Both the position numbers and the translations under genes were made by a program. 64,000 nt of DNA from an uncultured Roseateles sp. (lineage in GTDB: Bacteria > Pseudomonadota > Gammaproteobacteria > Burkholderiales > Burkholderiaceae_C). Under the pieces are notes generated by a model that saw nothing but the letters and a program-made list of their open reading frames with translations, had not been told where the DNA came from and ran no database searches. Where the stretch lies: NCBI RefSeq assembly GCF_913777145.1, contig NZ_CAJYPS010000027.1, positions 372,001 through 436,000 of the forward strand. Reading direction: 5' to 3'. The number at the start of each line of letters is the position of its first letter. Within the stretch, counting starts at the first letter, position 1. Shown piece by piece: positions 35,513 to 44,270 of this stretch.

Positions 35513-35673
35513 AGAGGGTGAGAGGGAATCCGGCGTGCCCGAAAGGGCGTGCCAAGCTGCCCCGCTCTAGGCGCAAAGCACAGCCGTAGCTCGCGCTACG
35601 GCGAGCATTTGCAACGACGAGTGGGGCGGTTTGGGGCGGCAAGGCGGGCATGCTGGATTTGCTCTCACCCTCT
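35513..35673. mobile_element. MITE/REP-like 161-bp element with 12-bp perfect inverted ends
   Basis: The termini AGAGGGTGAGAG (35513-35524) and CTCTCACCCTCT (35662-35673) are perfect inverted repeats. Inside is a CCGTAGC-TCGC-GCTACGG hairpin (35584-35601) and a larger imperfect stem (CCCCGCTC ... GAGTGGGG). No protein is encoded. The right end overlaps the first base of the putA stop codon. No target duplication could be identified. I recall that sequence of this kind (GCATTTGCAACGACGAG) is common in Burkholderiales spacers. It could also act as a terminator for putA. Confidence 0.65.
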
Positions 35674-38600
35674 CAGTGCATGCCCGCCAGCAGCGCCGCG
35701 TTGCCGCCGGCGGCGGCGGTGTTGACGGTCAGCGTCTGCTCGGCCGCGAAGCGGTAGAGCTGGCGCACATGGCCGGCGGCCACCACCAGCGGCAGGATGG
35801 CGCCGGCGCGCGTGGCCAGTGCCTGGGCCAGCAGGTGGGCGGCCGCTGCATCCGACGAGGCCAGCGCCACGCCGGCCAGTTGCGGCGCGGCCAGCACCGC
35901 AGGCAGTGCGGCATCGGGCGCCAGCGTCAGCGCCTGGGCCGGCAGACCGGCCTGCAGCAGCAGCTGGCGCGCGGACTCCGGGCCCCCCAGCCAGACCACG
36001 CTGTTGCCCGCCAGCAGCGCAGACACCGCCGCGGCCAGGCCGGCCTCGGCGCGGCCCAGCACCGCGAACAGGCCGCGACCATGGTGGCGCAGCGTGTTGC
36101 TCTCGCCGGTGGGGCCGGGCAGCTCGTGGTCCGCCAGCGCGGTCTGCGCGGCGTTCAACAACGTGCGCAGCGCGATCGCGGTGGGCGCGTCCAGCGTGTC
36201 GGCCGCGCGGCGCAGCGTGGCAATGCGTTCGGTCAGCGGCAGCTCGCGCCAGCTGGCCTCCACCGCCAGCGCGGGCGCGGGGGCCTGGCCGTCCAGCAGC
36301 AGCGGCGGCGTGATCGCCTCGAGGCGCGGCTCGGCCACGAAGCGGCGCAGATAGTCCGGCCCGCCGGCCTTGGGGCCGGTGCCCGACAGGCCCTCGCCGC
36401 CAAAGGGCTGCACGCCCACCACGGCGCCGATGATGTTGCGGTTCACATAGACATTGCCGATGCGGGCCTCGTCGGCCAGGCGCTGGGCGCGGCTGTCGAT
36501 GCGGGTCTGGATGCCCAGCGTGAGGCCATAGCCCAGCGCGTTGATCTGCGCGATCACCTCGTCCACGCTGTGCTGGAAGCGCACCACGTGCAGCACCGGG
36601 CCGAAGATCTCCTCGCCCAACTGCTCCACCCGATCGATCTCGAAAGCCACCGGGCGGATCTGGCGCGGCAGCGTGTCGGCCACCGGGGCCTCGGCGATCA
36701 GCCGGGCCTCGCGCTTGAGGCGCTCCACATGGCGGGCGATGTTGGCGTGGGCCTCGTCGTCTATGACCGGGCCCACGTCGGTGGCCAGATTGGCCGGCTC
36801 GCCCACGCGCAGCTCGGCCAGCGCACCCTTGAGCATCTCGACCATGCCGTCCGCGATGTCGGCCTGCACGCACAGCAGGCGCAGCGCCGAGCAGCGCTGG
36901 CCGGCCGATCGGAAGGCGCTCTGCACGACGGCGTCTATGACCTGCTCGGGCAGCGCGGTGGAGTCCACCACCATGGCGTTCAGGCCGCCCGTCTCGGCAA
37001 TCAGCGGGATGGGCGAGTTGGGCTTGGCCGCCAGCGCCTTGTTGATGATCTGGGCCACCGCGGTGGAGCCGGTGAAGCACACGCCGGCCGTGTGGGCGTG
37101 GGCCACCAGGCCGGCGCCCACGGTCTCGCCCGCGCCATGCAGCAGCACCAGCGCGTCGGTGGGCACGCCGGCGGCATGCAGCAGCTCCACCATCTTCAGC
37201 GCGACAAAGGGCGTCTGCTCGGCCGGCTTGGCGGCCACCGCATTGCCCGCCACCAGCGCGGCCACCACCTGGCCCGCAAAGATGGCCAGCGGGAAGTTCC
37301 AGGGACTGATGCAGACGAACACGCCGCGGCCCTGCATCAGGGCCGGGTCTTGCTCCGCACGGTCGGCGTAGTAGCGCAGGAAGTCCACCGCCTCGCGCAC
37401 CTCGGCGATGCAGTCGGCCTGGGTCTTGAAGGCCTCCTTCACCAGCAGCGCGCAGAACTCGGGCAGGCGGGCGTCCAGGTCGTCGGCGGCACGGCGCAGC
37501 ACGGCCGCGCGCTGCGGCACGGGCGTGGCGTTCCAGCCGGCGAAGCCGGCCTGCAGGCGCTGCATCGCGGCGTCCACCTGCTCGGCCGTGGCCTCGGCCA
37601 CGGGCTGCAGCGGCGTGGCGGCCAGCGCGGCCTGCAGCGGCGCGCGCTGGGCGGGGGCGGTGAGGTCGGCGCCGCTGCTGTTGGCGCGGCCCTGGCCCTG
37701 GGCATCGCGGTAGAGGTCGGGCGGCAGCGGCAGCGCGCTCTTGGCGTGCAGGCGCTCCAGCGGCGAGCCCAGCAGCTCGGGCAGCTGCACGCTGGTGTCG
37801 GCCAGCTGGTGCACGAAGGAGGAGTTGGCGCCGTTCTCCAGCAGGCGGCGCACGAGGTAGGCCAGCAGATCGCGGTGCTCGCCCACGGGCGCATAGACGC
37901 GGCAGGGGATGGAGCCGTCCTTCAGCACCTCACGGTACACGCCCTCGCCCATGCCGTGCAGGCGCTGCATCTCGAAGGGCGCGCCGGCCGCACGCGCCAT
38001 CTGCACGATGGCCGCGATGGTGCCGGCGTTGTGGCTGGCGAACTGCGGGTAGATCACGTCCTGGTGGCCGATCAGCGCCTGCGCGCAGGCCAGGTAGCTG
38101 ACGTCGGTGTGCTGCTTGTGCGTGAACACCGGGTAGTGGCCCAGGCCCAGCTCCTGGGCGCGCTTGATCTCGCCGTCCCAGTAGGCGCCCTTGACCAGGC
38201 GCACCATGAAGCGCAGGCCGTGCTTGCGCGCAATCGCGGCCACCTCGTCCACCACCGCCAGCGCACGGGTCTGGTAGGCCTGCACCGCGAGACCGAAGCC
38301 GCGCCATTGCGGGTAGTGCTGCGCGATGCGCGCGGCCAGCACGTCCAGCACGTCCAGCGACAGCTCCAGGCGGTCCACCTCTTCGGCGTCGATGGTGAGA
38401 TTGATGTTGGCCTCGGCGGCCAGCTCGATGAGCTGCCACACGCGCGGCAGCAGCTCGGCGAACACGCGCTCGCGCTGCAGCACCTCGTAGCGGCTGAACA
38501 GCGCGCTGAGCTTGATGGAGATGCCGTCCGAGCCCTCGGGGCTGTCGGCCCGGCGGCCGCCGGCGATCGCGCGGATGGCGGCCACATAGGACGCCTGGTA

Positions 38601-39233
38601 GCGCTCGGCGTCGTGTTCGGTGCGGGCGCCCTCACCCAGCATGTCGTAGCTGAACCTGAGCTGCTTCTGGATCTTGCGTGCCGCGTCGGCCTCGCCCATG
38701 GCCTCCTTGATGCTGCGGCCCAGCACGAACTGGCGGCCCAGCAGCTGGATGGCGCGCACCGTGGCGGCTACCACCGTCTGCGCGCCCAGGCGCTTGAACA
38801 GGCCGCCCTCGTCCTCGGCCCCCGGCAGGAAGCGCTTGGACAGCGAGATGGCCGAGGCCGACAGCGCGGCCAGCATCTTGTGCGGGCTGCCCTCGCTGGC
38901 ACCGTCAAAGTCCGCGCGGCCCAGCTGGTCGGCGGTCAGCGCGATGGCGGTGGGCGCGTCCGGCACGCGCAGCAGCGCCTCGGCCAGGCGCATCAGGGCC
39001 AGGCCCTCGGCGCTGGTGATGGGGTATTCGCGCAGCAGCGACTCCATGGCCCAGAACGGCGCCGGGTTCTTGCGCACCTGGTCCACCCAGGGGCTGGCGG
39101 CGGCGATCACGGCCGGCCAGTCCAACGCGGCGCGCACGCGGGCGGCCAGGGTCTGCACCACGCCGGGCTCCGGGCGGTAGGGGTCGGGCAGGCGCGCGGC
39201 CTCGGGCGGGGCGATGAAGGGCGTGGTGGACAT
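35673..39233 (-). CDS. putA: Bifunctional proline dehydrogenase/P5C dehydrogenase PutA (type B)
   Basis: This 1186-residue enzyme oxidises proline to glutamate in two channelled steps. The FAD proline dehydrogenase barrel covers about 150-480 (KGAYWD at 348-353, RRLLENGANSSF at 462-473). The aldehyde dehydrogenase domain covers about 590-1020, with SPWNFPLA at about 643, general base Glu747 in ETGG and catalytic Cys781 in SAGQRCSAL. A C-terminal domain (about 1030-1186) resembles an inactive aldehyde dehydrogenase-like cap. There is no N-terminal ribbon-helix-helix domain, so it is not self-regulating; the divergent Lrp-type gene probably does this. ATG 39233 has GGAG eight bases upstream. 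Confidence 0.95.
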   Translation of the reverse strand: MSTTPFIAPPEAARLPDPYRPEPGVVQTLAARVRAALDWPAVIAAASPWVDQVRKNPAPFWAMESLLREYPITSAEGLALMRLAEALLRVPDAPTAIALTADQLGRADFDGASEGSPHKMLAALSASAISLSKRFLPGAEDEGGLFKRLGAQTVVAATVRAIQLLGRQFVLGRSIKEAMGEADAARKIQKQLRFSYDMLGEGARTEHDAERYQASYVAAIRAIAGGRRADSPEGSDGISIKLSALFSRYEVLQRERVFAELLPRVWQLIELAAEANINLTIDAEEVDRLELSLDVLDVLAARIAQHYPQWRGFGLAVQAYQTRALAVVDEVAAIARKHGLRFMVRLVKGAYWDGEIKRAQELGLGHYPVFTHKQHTDVSYLACAQALIGHQDVIYPQFASHNAGTIAAIVQMARAAGAPFEMQRLHGMGEGVYREVLKDGSIPCRVYAPVGEHRDLLAYLVRRLLENGANSSFVHQLADTSVQLPELLGSPLERLHAKSALPLPPDLYRDAQGQGRANSSGADLTAPAQRAPLQAALAATPLQPVAEATAEQVDAAMQRLQAGFAGWNATPVPQRAAVLRRAADDLDARLPEFCALLVKEAFKTQADCIAEVREAVDFLRYYADRAEQDPALMQGRGVFVCISPWNFPLAIFAGQVVAALVAGNAVAAKPAEQTPFVALKMVELLHAAGVPTDALVLLHGAGETVGAGLVAHAHTAGVCFTGSTAVAQIINKALAAKPNSPIPLIAETGGLNAMVVDSTALPEQVIDAVVQSAFRSAGQRCSALRLLCVQADIADGMVEMLKGALAELRVGEPANLATDVGPVIDDEAHANIARHVERLKREARLIAEAPVADTLPRQIRPVAFEIDRVEQLGEEIFGPVLHVVRFQHSVDEVIAQINALGYGLTLGIQTRIDSRAQRLADEARIGNVYVNRNIIGAVVGVQPFGGEGLSGTGPKAGGPDYLRRFVAEPRLEAITPPLLLDGQAPAPALAVEASWRELPLTERIATLRRAADTLDAPTAIALRTLLNAAQTALADHELPGPTGESNTLRHHGRGLFAVLGRAEAGLAAAVSALLAGNSVVWLGGPESARQLLLQAGLPAQALTLAPDAALPAVLAAPQLAGVALASSDAAAAHLLAQALATRAGAILPLVVAAGHVRQLYRFAAEQTLTVNTAAAGGNAALLAGMH

Positions 39234-39319
39234 GTCGGGTCTCCTGGAGAGATGCCACTTTATCGAGCCGGATTCCGAATTAAATTCCGAGACTCAATCC
39301 AGCCTCAGAGACTTATCCC
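39234..39319. promoter_or_regulatory. putA / Lrp-type regulator divergent control region
   Basis: Within these 86 bp are direct repeats ATTCCGA at 39272-39278 and 39284-39290 (12-bp spacing, one turn of helix) around an AT-rich GAATTAAATTC core, a good candidate for Lrp-type binding. TATCGAG and TCAATCC lie either side. GGAG at 39243-39249 (minus) serves putA. The upstream side serves the GTG-start regulator gene. Confidence 0.55.
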
Positions 39320-39787
39320 GTGGAAGACGCCATCCTCGACAAAATCGACGCCCGCATCCTGCGCGTGCTGCAGGCCGATGGCCGCATCTCCAACCTCAAG
39401 CTGGCCGAGGCCGTGCACCTGTCGCCCACGGCGGTGCTGGAGCGCGTGAAGCGGCTGACCCGTGACGGCTACATCCTGGGCTACGAGGCGCGGCTGAACC
39501 CGGCCAAGCTGGGTGCCTCCATGCTGGTGTTCATCGAGGTGCTGCTGGACCGCACGGTGCAGGACGTGATGGACAACTTCAAGGCCGCGGTCCAGGCCCG
39601 CCCCGAGATTCTGGAATGCCATCTGGTGGCGGGCGGCTTCGACTATCTGCTCAAGACCCGGGTGCGGGACATGGGCGCCTACCGCGAGTTCATCGGGCAG
39701 GTGATCTGGACGCTGCCGGGGGTGCGGGAGACAAGGACGTATGCGGTGATGGAAGAAGTGAAGTCGACGACGGCGTTGGCGATTTGA
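39320..39787 (+). CDS. Lrp/AsnC-family regulator, probable activator of putA
   Basis: This 155-residue protein has the Lrp build: an N-terminal helix-turn-helix (LDKIDARILRVLQADGRISN, LAEAVHLSPTAVLERVKRL) and a ligand-binding RAM domain (ECHLVAGGFDYLLKTRVRDM, WTLPGVRETRTYAVMEEVK). The start is GTG 39320. It is divergent from putA by 86 bp. In Agrobacterium, Rhodobacter and Bradyrhizobium, an Lrp-type PutR next to putA activates proline breakdown in response to proline; the same job is inferred here. Confidence 0.92.
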   Translation: MEDAILDKIDARILRVLQADGRISNLKLAEAVHLSPTAVLERVKRLTRDGYILGYEARLNPAKLGASMLVFIEVLLDRTVQDVMDNFKAAVQARPEILECHLVAGGFDYLLKTRVRDMGAYREFIGQVIWTLPGVRETRTYAVMEEVKSTTALAI

Positions 39788-39974
39788 TTGGGCCGTGCTT
39801 GGTTGATGTCGCTGCTGGTTTTCAGGTGAGGCCCAGGCACGGGCGGGTCTTGACAGCTAAGGATGTGACGCGGATGTGCAGCGACGCTTACGCAATAGCA
39901 ACATCAGAAATTGCCCGCTGGTCAACATCAGCATGATGCCGTTATTATTCTTGGAACATTTGAGGTCCATGCCG
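39788..39974. other. Spacer between the Lrp-type gene and the AT-rich island
   Basis: Base composition shifts here from GC-rich to AT-rich near 39890, marking the left edge of the island. TTGACA at 39850-39855 has no good -10 at 17 bp (GATGTG). GAGG at 39962-39965 is the probable Shine-Dalgarno of the DUF262 gene. The island promoter is not located with confidence. Confidence 0.4.
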
Positions 39975-41024
39975 ATGACGATGAACAATAAGCAGGTTGA
40001 GAAACTTCAGGCTCAGCTTCAGCAGGAACGCCGCCTCGTTTCTTTTGACAATTACGACATCAGCGTAAAGCAACTAATTGACATGAGAAAGACTGGGGCC
40101 ATTCATGTGCCCCCAGAGTATCAGCGTCAATTTGTGTGGGATGCGGCCAGAGAGTCTCAACTGATTGAGTCTGTTTTTCTCGGGATCCCCATTCCAAATG
40201 TGTTCATGGCCACGAATGAGGACTCGACATGGGAGGTCGTTGACGGTGTGCAGCGCCTCGGTACGCTCGCTCATTTCATTGGGTCAAAAGAGCTACTCGG
40301 CCAGGTGGAAAAAGATGCTCCCCTCGTTATCGAGGGACTTGAAAAACTTTCCGAACTCAACGGAAAGAAATTTTCAGATCTTCCAGGGACACTTCAACTG
40401 CTTTTTGAGACTAGGCCGCTTCGAGCGACGGTCCTGAATGACAAAAGCGATCTGAGTGTTCGATTTGACCTTTTTGAACGCCTCAACACGGGTGGAGTGT
40501 TGCTGACGAACCAAGAGATCAGAAACTGCATTTTCAGAGGCAAACTAAACGATCAGATTAAGAAACTTTCTAAGCAAGAAAACTTTTCATCATCAATCCG
40601 CTTGAAAGATACCGATCAAAACAATGGTACTAGCGAGGAGTTGGTTCTGCGCTTCTTTGCCTATCTTGAGTGCTATCAGGAGTTTGATCACAGCGTCAAG
40701 GATTTCCTGAACGACTACATGAGGCATCGTGCCGCCAAGCCACTGAAGCATACGTCGGTAGTTCTTTTTAACCAAACTTTTGACATCATTCGCGGAGCGC
40801 TGCCAAATGGCATCATCCGTGGCAATCGTGCTGTTACGCCAATCAATCTCTTTGAAGCAGTAGCTGTTGGCTGTGCTGTCGCCATTAAGGCCGGAAAGAC
40901 ACCCAGCCCTCAAAAAATAAAATCTGTCATTAATAGTAGCGGACTCAGGGCTCTCACGACGGGGGCAACCAACAGTAGATCTAGGGTTGCGGGTCGTATC
41001 GAGTTTGTAGCGAATGCGGTTTAA
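39975..41024 (+). CDS. DUF262 (GmrS/ParB-like) protein without a DUF1524 nuclease domain
   Basis: This 349-residue protein has the DUF262 N-terminal features: PPEYQRQFVW (residues 46-55), LIESVFLGIPIPNVFM (63-78), EVVDGVQRLGTL (87-98, equivalent to the DGQQR motif) and FERLNTGGVLLTNQEIRN (167-184). In GmrSD, SspE and BrxU, DUF262 binds or hydrolyses nucleotides and is linked to an HNH (DUF1524) nuclease; here only about 165 further helical residues follow and no HNH motif. ATG 39975 has GAGG nine bases upstream. The stop overlaps the HEPN gene by 1 bp (TAATG). Codon choice and base content are AT-richer than all flanks, implying horizontal transfer. Confidence 0.88.
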   Translation: MTMNNKQVEKLQAQLQQERRLVSFDNYDISVKQLIDMRKTGAIHVPPEYQRQFVWDAARESQLIESVFLGIPIPNVFMATNEDSTWEVVDGVQRLGTLAHFIGSKELLGQVEKDAPLVIEGLEKLSELNGKKFSDLPGTLQLLFETRPLRATVLNDKSDLSVRFDLFERLNTGGVLLTNQEIRNCIFRGKLNDQIKKLSKQENFSSSIRLKDTDQNNGTSEELVLRFFAYLECYQEFDHSVKDFLNDYMRHRAAKPLKHTSVVLFNQTFDIIRGALPNGIIRGNRAVTPINLFEAVAVGCAVAIKAGKTPSPQKIKSVINSSGLRALTTGATNSRSRVAGRIEFVANAV

Positions 41025-41698
41025 TGTTCGAGGCGGAACAACTTTCGTTTGCAGAGCGCATGCGGGAAGTTCGCGCTCTGCATCAAATCATCTCCGAACT
41101 TGAGTCATCGGACCCGTTTCAGCCGGACTCTACTCGGGTAATAATTATTCGGGGGCTATTTTTTGTTTTACTTTATGCCGGATTTGAGTTTGCCGTAAAC
41201 CAAATAATTAGCGCGACATTGCGAGAAATCTCTAGTGCAGCGGTGGAGACTGCAAAATTGGATCAGCCATTTTTTGCCTTGGCGTTAAGCCCTCAGCTCG
41301 ACTCACTCGAGAATGGGGCCAGCGACACCAAATGGGAGCGAAGGCGAAAACTATTTGAGGCACAAACGCAAGAAAAGCCATGCATCATCAATGATTCATT
41401 GCTTTCTATGCATCTGCAGAATATTGGGCGCAAATCGCTTGAACAGGTATTCTCTTGCTTCGGCATAACTGATCCAGTCGTACCAACACCAAGGTATTTT
41501 GGCTACCTTGATGAACTAGTCGAGAAGCGTCGAGCCGTATCGCACGGCCGAACCGGCGCAGAAGATGCCGGACGACGTTATCGCTCAGGTGAATTGCTTC
41601 AACGGCTTGATGCCGTGATTGATGTGGTCGCACATCTCGAAACCACGTTTGCCACATACGTGTCTCAACGCAGGTATCTAGCGGCGGCCCACCGCTAG
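41024..41698 (+). CDS. HEPN-type putative ribonuclease (MAE_28990/RiboL-PSP-HEPN-like)
   Basis: This 224-residue protein is almost wholly helical. VEKRRAVSHGRTG (residues 167-179) carries Arg169-x4-His174, the R-x4-6-H active-site motif of HEPN ribonucleases, preceded by a long helix and followed by LLQRLDAVIDVVAHLETTFA. The N-terminal LFFVLLYAGFEFAVNQIISA helix is typical of the MAE_28990/MAE_18760 HEPN families found in defence loci. ATG overlaps the DUF262 stop, so the two proteins are made together. An RNA- or tRNA-cleaving effector switched by the DUF262 partner is the working idea; RNA cleavage is inferred. Confidence 0.8.
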   Translation: MFEAEQLSFAERMREVRALHQIISELESSDPFQPDSTRVIIIRGLFFVLLYAGFEFAVNQIISATLREISSAAVETAKLDQPFFALALSPQLDSLENGASDTKWERRRKLFEAQTQEKPCIINDSLLSMHLQNIGRKSLEQVFSCFGITDPVVPTPRYFGYLDELVEKRRAVSHGRTGAEDAGRRYRSGELLQRLDAVIDVVAHLETTFATYVSQRRYLAAAHR

Positions 41699-41960
41699 GA
41701 AACTGCGAACCCCAGCGACGCCGCAATGGCATTCCCCCGTGAGCACGGCGTGCAGCCGCGCGTCGGACGGCGCATAGGTCCGAGTTCACCGGGCGGTGAC
41801 AAGCCCACCGCGAGAGCGCAGCGGCTCGCTTCTGCGCACACGGCCAGCGGCCGTTGGATTGGTGGACCGCGTTGCAGGCCCCGAGCGCGGTGCGGTTCAG
41901 CGCATCTTCTTTGGTGACTTTCTTCTGGGCGCGACCAGAAGAAAGTTACCCGCCATCGCG
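41699..41960 (-). repeat. Probable dispersed intergenic repeat flanking the island
   Basis: This GC-rich stretch begins directly at the HEPN stop. Read on the minus strand it carries a frame (41695-42021) with LAVCAEASRCALAVGLSPPG and GPMRRPTR...CSRGNAIAASLGFAVS. I recall closely similar frames annotated as unrelated hypothetical proteins in many Comamonadaceae and Xanthomonas genomes, which is the mark of a repeat, not a protein. The left end shares the island boundary. Copy number in this genome is unknown. Confidence 0.55.
41913..41950. repeat. Strong 16-bp inverted repeat hairpin
   Basis: Arms 41913-41928 (GGTGACTTTCTTCTGG) and 41935-41950 (CCAGAAGAAAGTTACC) pair with one G-T wobble around a six-base GCGCGA loop. 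It is part of the dispersed repeat. The remainder, 41961-42119, holds no gene or motif I can support. Confidence 0.85.
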
Positions 41961-42119
41961 GGGCGGATTCCCGCGGCGGTGCTCCGAGTCCAAAGGCTGG
42001 CCGCAAAAGCAGCCCAACCACTCACTCTCCAAGCACACAACCCGCGAGCCCGGTTGGAGCTCGCAACTCCTGATCCCAGCCCACGGCGCTGCCTTCCCAG
42101 GCAACACCTGCCCCCCTCG

Positions 42120-42566
<447 letters not shown>

Positions 42567-42603
42567 CTACACGGGCGGCGGTGATGGCGGGCCGCGGCGG
42601 GCC

Positions 42604-43299
42604 TCAGCCCAGCTGCTTCCCAAAGAACCGCATCGTGCGGTCCCACGCCCTTTGCGCCCACACCGGGTCGAACTGGCTGGTAGGCATGCGCCCCTGGCCC
42701 ACGGCCGTCTCGTTGGCAAAGGCGTGGATCGCCAGATAGCGGTGGCCCTCGTAGCTCACGCCGGCCTCGGCCAGCTTGGCCTCCAGACGGTCCACGTCCT
42801 CGATCTTGAAGAAGGCGTCCTGCGTGGCCCAGTGGGCCTGCAGCGGGATCTTGATCTGGCTGGCGTTCACGTATTCCAGCGGCGGGAAGCCGTACCAGAT
42901 CACGGCCGCGTCGGCCTCGGGCACGTTCACCGCGGCCAGCACGGTCAGCGCGCCGCCCATGCAGTAGCCGGTGACCCCCACCTTGCCGCTGCCCAGCTTC
43001 AGACCCTTGAGGTATTGCACCGCGCCGCGCACGTCCTGCGTGGCGGCGTCAGCGAAATTGAGGCCGTCCATCAGGTGGTGGGCCTCCTCGGCCTCCACGG
43101 TGCTCTTGCCGCGGTAGAGGTCGGGCACCAGCGCGGTGAAGCCGGCCTGGGCCAGGCGGTCGGCCACGCCGCGGATCTGGTCGTTCAGGCCCCACCATTC
43201 CTGGATCACCACCACCGCGCCCAGCGTCTGGGCGGCCTCGGCCAGGTAGCCGTTCACCACGGCGCCATCGGGGCGCTTGAATTCGATCATGCGAGCCAT
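42604..43299 (-). CDS. Dienelactone hydrolase family protein
   Basis: This 231-residue cytosolic alpha/beta hydrolase has the Cys-His-Asp triad: Cys113 in GYCMGG, Asp161 in ATQDAFF and His192 in AIHAFAN. Glu34 in VIQEWWGLND positions the Cys. All four match carboxymethylenebutenolidase, which opens dienelactones in chlorocatechol breakdown. No catechol genes are nearby, so a general carboxylesterase role is as likely. The gene is divergent from ribA with 140 bp between. Confidence 0.9.
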   Translation of the reverse strand: MARMIEFKRPDGAVVNGYLAEAAQTLGAVVVIQEWWGLNDQIRGVADRLAQAGFTALVPDLYRGKSTVEAEEAHHLMDGLNFADAATQDVRGAVQYLKGLKLGSGKVGVTGYCMGGALTVLAAVNVPEADAAVIWYGFPPLEYVNASQIKIPLQAHWATQDAFFKIEDVDRLEAKLAEAGVSYEGHRYLAIHAFANETAVGQGRMPTSQFDPVWAQRAWDRTMRFFGKQLG

Positions 43300-43439
43300 G
43301 CGGGTCTCCTTGCAGAAGAAAAAACGGCCGCCAGCCTAGCGCCGCGGGCTTGGCCATGCTTGAAAGCCGGCCTCTCGGCCCGAGTTATCCGGGTTAGCCC
43401 CAGGCGCTGGCCAAAAACGGGGTATCTTCGGCCCGCACC

Positions 43440-44039
43440 ATGAAGATCGAACTCATCGTCTCCACCCGCCTCCCGACACCGTTCGGCGAGTTCACCATCC
43501 ACGGTTTCCGCGAAAGCGACACCGGCCAGGAGCATGTGGTGCTGAGCATGGGCGATCTCACCGGCGACGAGCCGCCGCTGGTGCGGGTGCACTCCGAGTG
43601 CCTGACCGGCGAGGTGTTCGGCTCGCTGCGCTGCGACTGCCGACCGCAGCTGGAGGCGGCCATGCAGCGCCTGGCCGAGGTGGGCCGCGGCGCCATCGTC
43701 TACATGCGCGGCCACGAGGGCCGGGGCATAGGCCTGGTGCAGAAGCTGCGCGCCTATGCCGAGCAGGACGCGGGCGCCAACACCATAGAGGCCAACGAGG
43801 TGCTGGGCCTGCCGGTGGATGCGCGCCGCTACGACGCGGCCGCCTGCATGCTGCGCGCGCTGGGCGTGCACCGCATCCGGCTGCTGACCAACAACCCACT
43901 GAAGGTGCTGGCGCTGCAGGAGATGGGCATAGAGGTCGCATCGCGCGAGACCTCGCTGACCCCGCCCGGCCCCGAGAATGAGCGCTATCTGCGCACCAAG
44001 CAAAAGCAGATGGGGCATATGGCCCACTGGTTTGATTAG
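43440..44039 (+). CDS. ribA: GTP cyclohydrolase II
   Basis: This 199-residue enzyme opens GTP to start riboflavin synthesis. Zinc ligands Cys54, Cys65 and Cys67 lie in SECLTGEVFGSLRCDC at the same positions as in E. coli RibA. RGHEGRGIGLVQKL and RLLTNNPLKVLAL are the GTP-binding motifs. It is a stand-alone RibA, not fused to RibB, and no other rib gene is in the window. The next ABC gene is separated by repeat copy B. Confidence 0.96.
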   Translation: MKIELIVSTRLPTPFGEFTIHGFRESDTGQEHVVLSMGDLTGDEPPLVRVHSECLTGEVFGSLRCDCRPQLEAAMQRLAEVGRGAIVYMRGHEGRGIGLVQKLRAYAEQDAGANTIEANEVLGLPVDARRYDAAACMLRALGVHRIRLLTNNPLKVLALQEMGIEVASRETSLTPPGPENERYLRTKQKQMGHMAHWFD

Positions 44040-44230
44040 CCCCTCGAGGGGGCCGAGCTCGGACGCAGCGCGTCCAGTGGACGCGCTGCGCCTAGCGAGG
44101 GCCAAAGCCGCTGGCTTTGGCAGCACCCAACGGCCCGGCAGAGCCGGTTCCGTGGGTGCCGCTGGGTCAAGACCTGGCCGGGCGTGGTGGGGGAGCGCCA
44201 GTCTTCAGCAAGGCCGCTGACAGCGGACCT
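44040..44230 (+). repeat. Intergenic repeat, copy B
   Basis: The spacer begins with the stop codon of ribA and CCCCTCGAGGGGGC, then CCAAAGCC/GGCTTTGG (44103-44120 region), and the block 44124-44165 that matches copy A (1252-1293) at 39 of 42 bases. It reaches nearly to the next gene's start. Confidence 0.75.
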
Positions 44231-44270
44231 TCATGGCGGCGAGACTTGGGGCGTTTAGGCTGCGACCCCC

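Noticed and set aside
35631-39449. 1272-codon open frame on the plus strand
   Set aside because: It is antisense to putA, whose motifs and length are certain; high GC content produces long mirror frames.
39850-39878. Sigma-70 promoter with TTGACA at 39850
   Set aside because: No acceptable -10 at 16-18 bp spacing (GATGTG only).
41024-41698. Frameshifted DUF1524 nuclease continuing from DUF262
   Set aside because: The second reading frame shows no HNH motif; it has a HEPN R-x4-H motif and its own start codon.
41695-42021. 108-codon minus-strand frame after the island
   Set aside because: Sequence resembles recurrent spurious hypothetical frames in repeats (RRPTR...CSRGNA); I treat it as a repeat, not a gene.
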